From an uncultured Clostridia bacterium (GTDB lineage: Bacteria; Bacillota; Clostridia; Oscillospirales; Oscillospiraceae): DNA of 42,186 nucleotides. Both the position numbers and the translations under genes were made by a program. This document shows positions 24,066 through 30,764 of this stretch, piece after piece. Within the stretch, counting starts at the first letter, position 1. Each line of letters opens with the position of its first letter. The notes beneath the pieces were generated by a model. The model did no database searches, had not been told where the DNA came from, and was given only the letters and a program-made list of their open reading frames with translations. The stretch spans positions 1 through 42,186 of the forward strand of contig CALBGG010000149.1 in the NCBI GenBank assembly GCA_937893605.1. Direction: 5' to 3'.

Positions 24066-24860
24066 TTAAAGCACGTCTGCGATAAGCTCCATTAGCTTAT
24101 CGACATTCTTTTCCGTGCTGCCCTCGTCGATCATGCTGCCCTTCGCGCCGACCTCGGGCGGATAGGTGCGCGGCACCTTCGTAGGTGAGCCGGGATCGCC
24201 GATCTGCTTGGGATCGAGGCCGGGGATGGTTGCGGAGCTGTAGACTTCGATCTCGGCCGTGCGTGAGGCCTTCCAGCTCTTGAGGTTGGGGATGCGTGCG
24301 CGGAAGTTTGCTTTTTCCACTGTCAGAAGGCAGGGGTACTGCGCCCTGAGCACCTCAACGCCGCGCTCAAGATCGCGCTCTGCGGTTATGGTGTGGTTTT
24401 CCGTGTCTACCTCAACGATCTTTGCGGTTGAGGATATCTGGCTTGCGCCGAAGCGCTCGGCCAGCTGCGAGCCCATTTGGCCTGTCGCGCCGTCAAGCGA
24501 TTCCTTGCCGCAGAATATGAGGTCAAAATCGCCGAGCATTTTTGCCGCCGAGACTATGACGTAGCTCGTTGCCAGCGTGTCGGCGTTAGCAAACGCACGA
24601 TCGGAGAGGAGCACAGCTTTGTCCGCGCCCGCCGCGAGGCACTCGCGCAGGGCTTCCTTGGCCATATCCGGTCCCATGGTTATGACGGTTATTCTGCCGC
24701 CGTGGGCTTCCTTGACTCTGACTGCCGCCTCGAGGGCGTTCGCGTCCAGCGGGTTGAGTATCGCCGGAACGCCGGCGCGGATGAGGCTGCCCGTAACCGG
24801 ATCCATTTTAACGAGATTTATATCGGGGACCTGCTTTACGCATACAAGTATATTCAGCAT
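24066..24860 (-). CDS. etfB: Electron-transfer flavoprotein beta subunit
   Basis: EtfB is 264 residues, with the family start MLNILVCVKQVPDINLVKMD and DANALEAAVRVKEAHGG. The nucleotide-binding segment FCGKESLDGATGQMGSQLAERFG has the DGxTxQxG pattern typical of bifurcating ETFs, which bind a second FAD, rather than the AMP-binding DDD-type signature of mitochondrial ETF. That is a motif-level inference. ATG 24860 follows GAGGAGG at the end of the dehydrogenase gene, 3 bp after its stop. Confidence 0.95.
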   Translation of the reverse strand: MLNILVCVKQVPDINLVKMDPVTGSLIRAGVPAILNPLDANALEAAVRVKEAHGGRITVITMGPDMAKEALRECLAAGADKAVLLSDRAFANADTLATSYVIVSAAKMLGDFDLIFCGKESLDGATGQMGSQLAERFGASQISSTAKIVEVDTENHTITAERDLERGVEVLRAQYPCLLTVEKANFRARIPNLKSWKASRTAEIEVYSSATIPGLDPKQIGDPGSPTKVPRTYPPEVGAKGSMIDEGSTEKNVDKLMELIADVL

Positions 24861-24863
24861 TTT

Positions 24864-26297
24864 TCAGACCTCCTCGACGTTAGTGCAGACCTTGCCGGGG
24901 TTGAGTATGCCCTTTGGGTCAAACACCTGCTTTATAGCCTGCATGAGCCCGAACGCCGTATCGCCGACCGATTCGTGCAGGTACTGCTTTTTGGCGTGGC
25001 CTATGGCGTGCTCGCCGGAGACCTGACCACCGAACTCGCTGCACTTTGCGTAGCACTTGTCCATAACGGCCTTCGAGCGGCGCTTGAACTCGTCAAGCTC
25101 CATGTCGTTTGCGCAGCAGTAGATGTGCAGATTGCCGTCTCCGGCGTGACCGAAGTTGCGTATGGTTATGCCCTCCGCCTTACCGGCCGCACGCGTGTAA
25201 ACAAGAAAGTCCGCGATGCGGTCGACGGGGACGACTACGTCCAGCTCGTCAAGGAGCTTCGTGTCTGCCTCAATGACCGTCAGGAACGCGCTGCGCGCCG
25301 CCCAAACGTCCTTTTTAAGACCGTCTGTCCATACGACGAGCGTATCATATGCGCCGCAGCTTTCGGCAAGCTCGCCGAGGCGATCCATTTTTACCGTGAG
25401 CTCCGCTTCGCTGTCGCCGACGAGTGTGACGAGAATGTACGCTCCGGCCTCCTTGCCGTTGACGACGGTGGGGAAAACGGAGTTTCCGGTAAATGCGGCG
25501 GAGGAGTCAACAATGTCACGCTCCATGAATTCTATCGACTGCGGATCGAGGTTAGCAAGCTTTATCTGCGGAACGGAGGCTATGGCCGTCTCAACATCCG
25601 AAAAGGGGAGAATAAGGCTTACATCCATCGCAGGCTTGGGAATGAGCTTTAGAGTAAGCTCGGTTATTATGCCGAGCGTGCCCTCAGAGCCTATCATAAG
25701 ATGCAGCAGACTGTAGCCCGAGCTCGTCTTGCACACGGTCTTGCCCAGCTCCATAACTCTGCCGTCGGGCAGAACAACGGTCATGGCAAGAACGTAGTCG
25801 CGCGTAACGCCGTATTTGACAGCGCGCATGCCGCCCGCGTTAGTCGAAACGTTGCCGCCGACCGTTGCGGTCTTCTCGCCCGGATCGGGCGGATACATAA
25901 GGCCGCGCGTCAGGGCGTCGGCAGCCAGGTCGCACAGCAGAACGCCGGGCTGTATATGCACGACAAGGTTATTCATGTCATAGGAAAGAATTTTGTTCAT
26001 GCGCGTCGTGCACAGAACAACACCGCCGCACAGCGGCACACAGCCGCCGACAAGCCCCGTGCCCGCGCCGCGCGGAGTTACGGGGATATTGTTTTCGCAG
26101 CAAAGGCGCATTATCTGCGAGACCTCATCGGTGCTCTCGACCTCGCAAACCACTTCGGGGTAGTATTTGCCGTATATCGGCATTTCGTCGTGGCTGAAGT
26201 CGTCCTTAACCGCGTCACCGGCGAAAAAGCGCTTTTCGCCGACTATGGCCTGAAGCTTCTCGGCAATTTCAGGCGTGATCTTGTTGTACTTCGTCAT
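24864..26297 (-). CDS. GlcD/LctD-type FAD-dependent 2-hydroxyacid dehydrogenase
   Basis: This 477-residue flavoprotein oxidises a 2-hydroxy acid such as D-lactate or glycolate. The FAD_binding_4 domain is at ~40-215 (TPRGAGTGLVGGCVPLCGGVVL, then PPDPGEKTATVGGNVSTNAGG). The FAD-oxidase C domain holds RNFGHAGDGNLHIY. The C-terminus ends MQAIKQVFDPKGILNPGKV. ATG 26297 with AAGGAGG was preferred over an upstream in-frame start that adds ~42 unrelated residues. It is directly followed by etfB and etfA, the arrangement of electron-confurcating lactate dehydrogenase (LctBCD of Acetobacterium). Substrate is inferred. Confidence 0.92.
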   Translation of the reverse strand: MTKYNKITPEIAEKLQAIVGEKRFFAGDAVKDDFSHDEMPIYGKYYPEVVCEVESTDEVSQIMRLCCENNIPVTPRGAGTGLVGGCVPLCGGVVLCTTRMNKILSYDMNNLVVHIQPGVLLCDLAADALTRGLMYPPDPGEKTATVGGNVSTNAGGMRAVKYGVTRDYVLAMTVVLPDGRVMELGKTVCKTSSGYSLLHLMIGSEGTLGIITELTLKLIPKPAMDVSLILPFSDVETAIASVPQIKLANLDPQSIEFMERDIVDSSAAFTGNSVFPTVVNGKEAGAYILVTLVGDSEAELTVKMDRLGELAESCGAYDTLVVWTDGLKKDVWAARSAFLTVIEADTKLLDELDVVVPVDRIADFLVYTRAAGKAEGITIRNFGHAGDGNLHIYCCANDMELDEFKRRSKAVMDKCYAKCSEFGGQVSGEHAIGHAKKQYLHESVGDTAFGLMQAIKQVFDPKGILNPGKVCTNVEEV

Positions 26298-26341
26298 TTC
26301 AGACCTCCTTATACGATTTTGACTAATATGAAATTGAAAAG

Positions 26342-26370
26342 CAGGGGGATAGTTTGCAAATATCCCCCTG
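26342..26370 (-). terminator. Hairpin between the MFS and dehydrogenase genes
   Basis: A perfect 10-bp stem (26342-26351 with 26361-26370, CAGGGGGATA/TATCCCCCTG) has a 9-nt loop. On the minus strand it is followed by CTTTTCAATTTC, a weak T-tract. It could terminate or attenuate the MBL-MFS transcript, or act as a differential-stability element within one operon. Confidence 0.6.
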
Positions 26371-26441
26371 GGTAAAAATGCGTTTTGCCGATCAGCTCCG
26401 AAAGCATTGTGCGCCCTGCGCAACTGGCATGAATGACAGAG

Positions 26442-27635
26442 TTACTGCTTTGCCCCTCCGAGCTTCGGAAGAGCAAGCGTTACAATGATGCCTACGACGG
26501 CGATAAGGCCTGCGAGTATGAATGCGGTGGAGGTACTGACAGCCTTTGCAAGAAAGCTCGTGCCTATTGACGCTACACCGAAGCCTATCATAACGAGCGA
26601 ACAAACAAGACCTGCGTTCTTCGAGCCGAGATAGTCGGTTATTAAAGAAGGCATTGTTGCCGCCGTGCCGCCGTAAGTGAAGCTGAGCAGCCAGAAACAT
26701 ATGACATATACAATTCCCTTGGAGAATGTGAGCAATACAATTGCGATGATAGTTATAGCAAAGCACAGGAGCATCGCACCTTTTCGGCCGATCTTATCGC
26801 TTCCGGTGGAGATGAGGAATCTGCCGCCGACCTGCATAAGCGATGCAACGGAAACGCCGGTGACGAGAAGAGCATTGTCCAGCCCTCTTGAGGTTCCGTA
26901 GCTTACGAATATGGCGCTTAGAAGAACAAATGCAGGGATAGCACAGAAATAAATAAGGCTGAGAAGGTAATACTCCTTGCGCCTGAAGCAGTCACCGGCC
27001 GTCATGCAGGCATTCTGCGAAACCGCAACCGCGCCGGACGGCTTGTAGTCGGACATATATCCCTCGGGCGGGGCTTTTATTGTCAGCATGCCGAACACTG
27101 CGATAACAATGTAAATGCATGCGAGTATCTTAAAGGTTCCCGCGAAACCGTAGCTTGTGAGCCAGCTGCTGCAAAGCGGAGAAAGAATTGTAGCCGAAAT
27201 GCCGAGAACCGCGAGGGTTATGCCGGTGGCGAGACCCTTCTTGTCCGGGAACCATTTCTGCATCATTGCGATAATAACGTTATATACCATGCCGTCGCCG
27301 ATGCCGAGAAGACCGCCGTAAGTGAACCACATTCCGGCAGGGGCGCTGCTCGGAAGGAGAGCTGTGGCAAATATACCGGCAGCCATGAGGAGATAGCCTA
27401 CGAGCATTATTATTTTGACGGGGTATTTCTTCTGCATTACTCCGCCTATATAATTGCCTACAACGAAGAGTGCAAGGAATATCGTGTAAGGAAGGCTGGC
27501 CATAGAAGACTCTATTGAAAAATAGTCCATGATATATGGCTGGATAATGCTATAAGTATAACAAAAGCCCATTATCAGGCTGCAAATGATACCGCAGATA
27601 AGAATAAAGATTCTGCTGTTGTTCTTGCTTTTCAT
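26442..27635 (-). CDS. MFS carrier, oxalate/formate-antiporter (OFA)-like
   Basis: This is a ~397-residue polytopic protein with about twelve hydrophobic segments. The N-half loop GGVMQKKYPVKIIMLVGY and the central loop with GRFLISTGSDKIGRKGAML are major-facilitator signatures. Overall layout resembles OFA-family monocarboxylate and oxalate carriers. The ATG at 27635 is preceded in frame by a GTG (27638), either of which suits the AAGGAG. It lies 20 bp after the MBL gene, so the two are an operon. With the dehydrogenase-ETF genes downstream, a role in hydroxy-acid uptake is likely but unproven. Confidence 0.85.
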   Translation of the reverse strand: MKSKNNSRIFILICGIICSLIMGFCYTYSIIQPYIMDYFSIESSMASLPYTIFLALFVVGNYIGGVMQKKYPVKIIMLVGYLLMAAGIFATALLPSSAPAGMWFTYGGLLGIGDGMVYNVIIAMMQKWFPDKKGLATGITLAVLGISATILSPLCSSWLTSYGFAGTFKILACIYIVIAVFGMLTIKAPPEGYMSDYKPSGAVAVSQNACMTAGDCFRRKEYYLLSLIYFCAIPAFVLLSAIFVSYGTSRGLDNALLVTGVSVASLMQVGGRFLISTGSDKIGRKGAMLLCFAITIIAIVLLTFSKGIVYVICFWLLSFTYGGTAATMPSLITDYLGSKNAGLVCSLVMIGFGVASIGTSFLAKAVSTSTAFILAGLIAVVGIIVTLALPKLGGAKQ

Positions 27636-27655
27636 CACATCTCTCTCCTTTACAC

Positions 27656-28489
27656 CTATTTCCCCATATTCGCATCGATTGCTCTCAGTTTTCCATAAGC
27701 AAGATTTTTGAATATGTCATTAAAAAGCTGAAAACCATCTTCGCCTATGCAGTAGCAGTTAGGCATATGTGACTTTCTGTTTCTTGCATATTCCATCTTT
27801 ATGTATCCGTTATCAAAATCCGGGTGGTTGCAGATGGGAACATCGCAATGATACTTTGCCGTTTCCTTGGAAAAATGCTCAATAGAGGAGAGATATTGTA
27901 CATTTCCTTCGATTGTAGCAGGCGGATTTGTTCCGCCCCACATGCCGGCCATATGCTCGGCCCCGTTATCATGAACCGGGAATATGAAGCTCAGGCCGCC
28001 GGGCGTGTGACCCGGAGTGAACAGAACACGAATCCAGTGGTCGCCGAGAGTGATCACGTCGCCGTCGTCGATATAATGGTCGATTTTGAAATCCTTCCAT
28101 GTATCCGGCCTGTCCGGGAAAAACGGATTTTCCGCCCAAAAATCATCGTCGATTTTGCTTAGATAGGTTTCGCAGCCAAAGCTGTCCACAAGCCACTTGC
28201 CGCAGCCGCAGTGGTCAAAGTGTCCGTGGGTGATAACAAATTTTCGTATGTCGCCCGGATTCCAGCCGATATCCTCGATGGCCGAGACGATTGCTTTGAA
28301 CATCTCTTCCTTGGGGTAGATGGCATCGATTACGATGAGCCCCTCGGAGGTCTTCAATACAAATGAGGCGGTGCTTTTGTTTGCGACACAAAGAAGATCG
28401 TCAAATATCTGGGCGTGGGTAAACCACGAGCCGTCAGGCATGTCCGCAAGCAGCTTCTGTATGTCGATTTTGTACATGGGTAGATTCAT
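27656..28489 (-). CDS. Metallo-beta-lactamase-fold hydrolase
   Basis: This 277-residue cytoplasmic protein (no signal peptide) has the metal motif THGHFDHCG (HxHxDH), a further Asp/His region and FTPGHTPGGLSF. The family includes lactonases, thioesterases and arylsulfatase-like enzymes. A second His near PICNHPDFDNG may complete the site. The ATG at 28489 follows GGAG at good spacing. The gene is first in the minus-strand catabolic unit and divergent from an IclR regulator. It may process a lactone or ester precursor of the substrate taken up by the MFS carrier, but that is speculation. Confidence 0.85.
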   Translation of the reverse strand: MNLPMYKIDIQKLLADMPDGSWFTHAQIFDDLLCVANKSTASFVLKTSEGLIVIDAIYPKEEMFKAIVSAIEDIGWNPGDIRKFVITHGHFDHCGCGKWLVDSFGCETYLSKIDDDFWAENPFFPDRPDTWKDFKIDHYIDDGDVITLGDHWIRVLFTPGHTPGGLSFIFPVHDNGAEHMAGMWGGTNPPATIEGNVQYLSSIEHFSKETAKYHCDVPICNHPDFDNGYIKMEYARNRKSHMPNCYCIGEDGFQLFNDIFKNLAYGKLRAIDANMGK

Positions 28490-28535
28490 TTGCGTTACTC
28501 CTTTTTCTTTAAAATCGTCGTAATGACTAAAAAAC

Positions 28536-28564
28536 AGAGTAACATGTATGCTTGGGCTTGTAAA
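28536..28564 (-). promoter_or_regulatory. Candidate promoter of the MBL-MFS(-glcD-etf) unit
   Basis: On the minus strand, -35 TTTACA (28564-28559) and -10 TACTCT (28541-28536) have 17 bp between them. The MBL start codon is ~45 bp downstream. Confidence 0.6.
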
Positions 28565-28632
28565 TATGGACTAATAAATAGCAAGCGACATTTTTCTGAG
28601 AGATTGTAGTCGGGCAAATAGCTCACTTGAAA

Positions 28633-28647
28633 TTGCGCAGTGCGCAA
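28633..28647. promoter_or_regulatory. Perfect palindrome, candidate IclR operator
   Basis: TTGCGCA-G-TGCGCAA is a perfect 15-bp inverted repeat between the two divergent promoters, 23 bp upstream of the iclR-type -35. IclR-family proteins bind such short palindromes in divergent control regions, so this is the best candidate site for the adjacent regulator. Confidence 0.65.
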
Positions 28648-28669
28648 AGCCGCTTGAGTTGATAGTGAG

Positions 28670-28698
28670 TTGATATATTTATGTGATTAATATATAAT
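28670..28698 (+). promoter_or_regulatory. Promoter of the IclR-family gene
   Basis: -35 TTGATA (28670-28675) and a perfect -10 TATAAT (28693-28698) are separated by 17 bp. The start codon is 59 bp downstream. The surrounding 267-bp divergent region is clearly more A/T-rich than the rest of the window. Confidence 0.8.
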
Positions 28699-28756
28699 TA
28701 TTAAAATTAAGAATAGGCAGGGTCATCAGATATTAAAAAAAGAGGGTGAAAAGTAT

Positions 28757-29518
28757 ATGGGTGAAATAAACGACTATTCTTATAATATCGCATCGGCAGA
28801 GAAGACAATAAGGCTTATAGAGCTGCTTGCCGAAACTGACGGTGAGCTTTCGGTGCTTCAGATAGCAAAGCGGCTCGATACGCATTCTTCAAGTGCGGAC
28901 AGGTTTCTTATTACACTTCAAAACCTCGGATATGCGGAGAAAGACGAGCATACCGGCAAATACAGACTGACTGACAGACTGCTGAAGATAGCCTCAAATC
29001 TTGTCACCAGCCATCCGCTGACCGTACGCTATCTTGACGTTATGCATACTCTTGCCTATACTTTCAACACTACAACTCATATAATGGCTTTTTACGGCCT
29101 GAGCACAATTACTATTCACAAGGATCTTCAAACCCAGAACATCTCTTATAACAACGCTTTTTTTGACCCCAAAAGGCAGCATTACTGCTCTGCGCCGGGA
29201 AAGCTCCTTCTGTCTACCTTGCCGGAGGATAGCCTTTCGGAGTATCTTTCAAATTTGAAGTTCATCAAATATACGAACAAGACCATTGTGAGCGAGAAAG
29301 AGCTTAGAGAAAATCTTGAACTGATCCGGGAGGTCGGTTACTCTGTTCATGACGAAGAGTGGCTCAACGGCTGCCTTACCGTAGCCTTCCCGCTTAGAGT
29401 TTACGGACAGATAAAGGGAGCGATGTCGATGATGTGCTCTATAGACAGAAAAGATGAGATACTCAGCCGGAGAACACTTGCGGACATCAAACGAATGCTT
29501 ATTGAGCCCGAAATTTAA
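28757..29518 (+). CDS. IclR-family transcriptional regulator
   Basis: This 253-residue protein has an N-terminal winged helix (residues ~10-75: SAEKTIRLIELLAETDGELS, ADRFLITLQNLGYAEKD) and a C-terminal effector domain. The latter carries the family landmarks HYCSAPGKLLLSTLPED and SVHDEEWLNGCLTVAFPLR. ATG 28757 follows AGAGGGTG. It is divergent from the MBL-MFS-dehydrogenase-ETF genes and most likely controls them in response to a small organic acid. Codon use is more A/T-rich than in the ribosomal cluster. Confidence 0.93.
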   Translation: MGEINDYSYNIASAEKTIRLIELLAETDGELSVLQIAKRLDTHSSSADRFLITLQNLGYAEKDEHTGKYRLTDRLLKIASNLVTSHPLTVRYLDVMHTLAYTFNTTTHIMAFYGLSTITIHKDLQTQNISYNNAFFDPKRQHYCSAPGKLLLSTLPEDSLSEYLSNLKFIKYTNKTIVSEKELRENLELIREVGYSVHDEEWLNGCLTVAFPLRVYGQIKGAMSMMCSIDRKDEILSRRTLADIKRMLIEPEI

Positions 29519-29572
29519 AAAAACTCCGAACCGCGCACAAATGAGCTGACGGAAAGACTTGACTCCAAGAGG

Positions 29573-29600
29573 AAAAGGCGTCGCCGAAGCGATGCCTTTT
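29573..29600. terminator. Bidirectional terminator between iclR-type gene and SBP gene
   Basis: AAAAGGCGTCGC (29573-29584) pairs with GCGATGCCTTTT (29589-29600) around CGAA. The 12 pairs include one G-U. The convergent genes end 54 bp and 36 bp away. Confidence 0.82.
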
Positions 29601-29636
29601 CGCTGTTTTTCAGCGCAATATTCTTAAGCGTTATAT

Positions 29637-30608
29637 TCAAAACTTGTCCGGATACAGTGCCTGAGCGATGGCCTCGATTGTCGGCACAACGCGCATGCCG
29701 GGCATCGCGTCCTCGAGCGAGAGGCGAACGAAGCGCTCGTTCTTCACGCAGTCGAGCTGCGAAAGCTCGGGGTCGGCCTTTAAAGCCGCTACCTTGTCGT
29801 CGTAGCTTGAGCCCTCGTAGTCGTGGATGACGATGCACCACGGGTCGGCGACCGCAACGGCGGATACCTCGACCGCGTCCCAGGCCTTCGTTATCTCGCC
29901 GAACGCGTTTTTACCTCCGGCGGCGGTGATGCACGCGGTCTCTATGTTTGCCGTCCCGGCGGTATAGAGCTTATCGCCGATAATGCTGTCGAGCACGAAG
30001 ACGCTTTTGGGCTCTGTTATCTCGCCGAGCTTATCCGTCACGGCCTCAAGTCGCGTGCACTGCTCGCTTACGATCTCCTCAATATTATCGACAAGGAACA
30101 CCTTGCCGAGATCGCGCAGCTCCTGCCACACGGCCTCGATGGTCTCCGCCTCGCTGACGTACACCGTGATGCCCGCCTTTTCAAGCTGCGCAACCGTCAG
30201 CTCATCGTCAAATATCCATGAGCTTGCGTATAGAAAATCGCAGCCGCTGTCGATTATCTGCTGCGCCGTGGGATATCCGACGCTGAGCGTGGGGATGGAG
30301 TCGACCGCGTCGCTGTACTCGGGCAGAGCGCCCAGCGAGTGGTTTTCCATGCACTTGCCGATGACCTTATCCTCAAGGCCGAGCGCACAGAATACCTCGG
30401 TGCAGTTGGGGCCTGCCGTCACTACCTTCTTCGGAAGCGAGCTTACGGTGCTGCGCTTGCCGTGGTTTTTAAAACTCACGGGCGCGTAGCTGCTCTCCGG
30501 TGTCGGTTCTGCTGTGGGCTGAGCGCTCGGCGCGGGCTCGTCGCCCTTGCAGGAGCACAGCGAAAATGCCATAACAAGGCACAGTATAAGTGCAATTATC
30601 CTCTTCAT
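29637..30608 (-). CDS. Metal/siderophore/B12-type ABC substrate-binding lipoprotein, orphan
   Basis: This 323-residue lipoprotein has a signal peptide ending in the lipobox LCSC (lipidated Cys20). A Pro/Ser/Glu-rich linker (~23-45) leads into a periplasmic-binding PF01497-like fold. Typical parts are KKVVTAGPNCTEVFCALGLEDKVIGKC, the STW-like YASSWIFDDE and the helix starting TVAQLEKAGITVYV. ATG 30608 with AAAGGAG was preferred over an upstream ATG that adds 21 residues ahead of the signal sequence. No permease or ATPase is encoded nearby. The likely ligand is cobalamin, haem or a ferric siderophore. Confidence 0.85.
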   Translation of the reverse strand: MKRIIALILCLVMAFSLCSCKGDEPAPSAQPTAEPTPESSYAPVSFKNHGKRSTVSSLPKKVVTAGPNCTEVFCALGLEDKVIGKCMENHSLGALPEYSDAVDSIPTLSVGYPTAQQIIDSGCDFLYASSWIFDDELTVAQLEKAGITVYVSEAETIEAVWQELRDLGKVFLVDNIEEIVSEQCTRLEAVTDKLGEITEPKSVFVLDSIIGDKLYTAGTANIETACITAAGGKNAFGEITKAWDAVEVSAVAVADPWCIVIHDYEGSSYDDKVAALKADPELSQLDCVKNERFVRLSLEDAMPGMRVVPTIEAIAQALYPDKF

Positions 30609-30642
30609 GCTTTTCTCCTTTGCGAGAAATAGATGTTCTCGG

Positions 30643-30671
30643 ATTATACCATTATATAATTGGCAATTCAA
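30643..30671 (-). promoter_or_regulatory. Promoter of the binding-lipoprotein gene
   Basis: On the minus strand, -35 TTGAAT (30671-30666) and -10 TATAAT (30648-30643) have a 17-bp spacer. The start codon is 35 bp downstream. No Fur-like or riboswitch sequence was recognised between them. Confidence 0.78.
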
Positions 30672-30696
30672 CGGCTTTTTGTTAATAAAAAAGGCA

Positions 30697-30725
30697 TTGA
30701 GGATGAGAATAAAGTGTGGTAATAT
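30697..30725 (+). promoter_or_regulatory. Promoter of the transglutaminase-DltA-like operon
   Basis: -35 TTGAGG (30697-30702) and -10 TAATAT (30720-30725) are 17 bp apart. The start codon lies at 30765 behind CGGAGG. It is arranged back to back with the minus-strand promoter at 30643-30671. Confidence 0.7.
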
Positions 30726-30764
30726 GTATATTTGTCGAAATGTACCTTACGGAGGCATTGATAT

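Noticed and set aside
23040..24095. 351-codon + strand frame opposite etfA
   Set aside because: Antisense of a clearly conserved flavoprotein, and it runs through the etf terminator at its start.
24477..25652. 391-codon + strand frame opposite etfB/glcD
   Set aside because: Antisense shadow with Arg/Val-rich composition and no domain. The minus-strand genes carry all the motifs.
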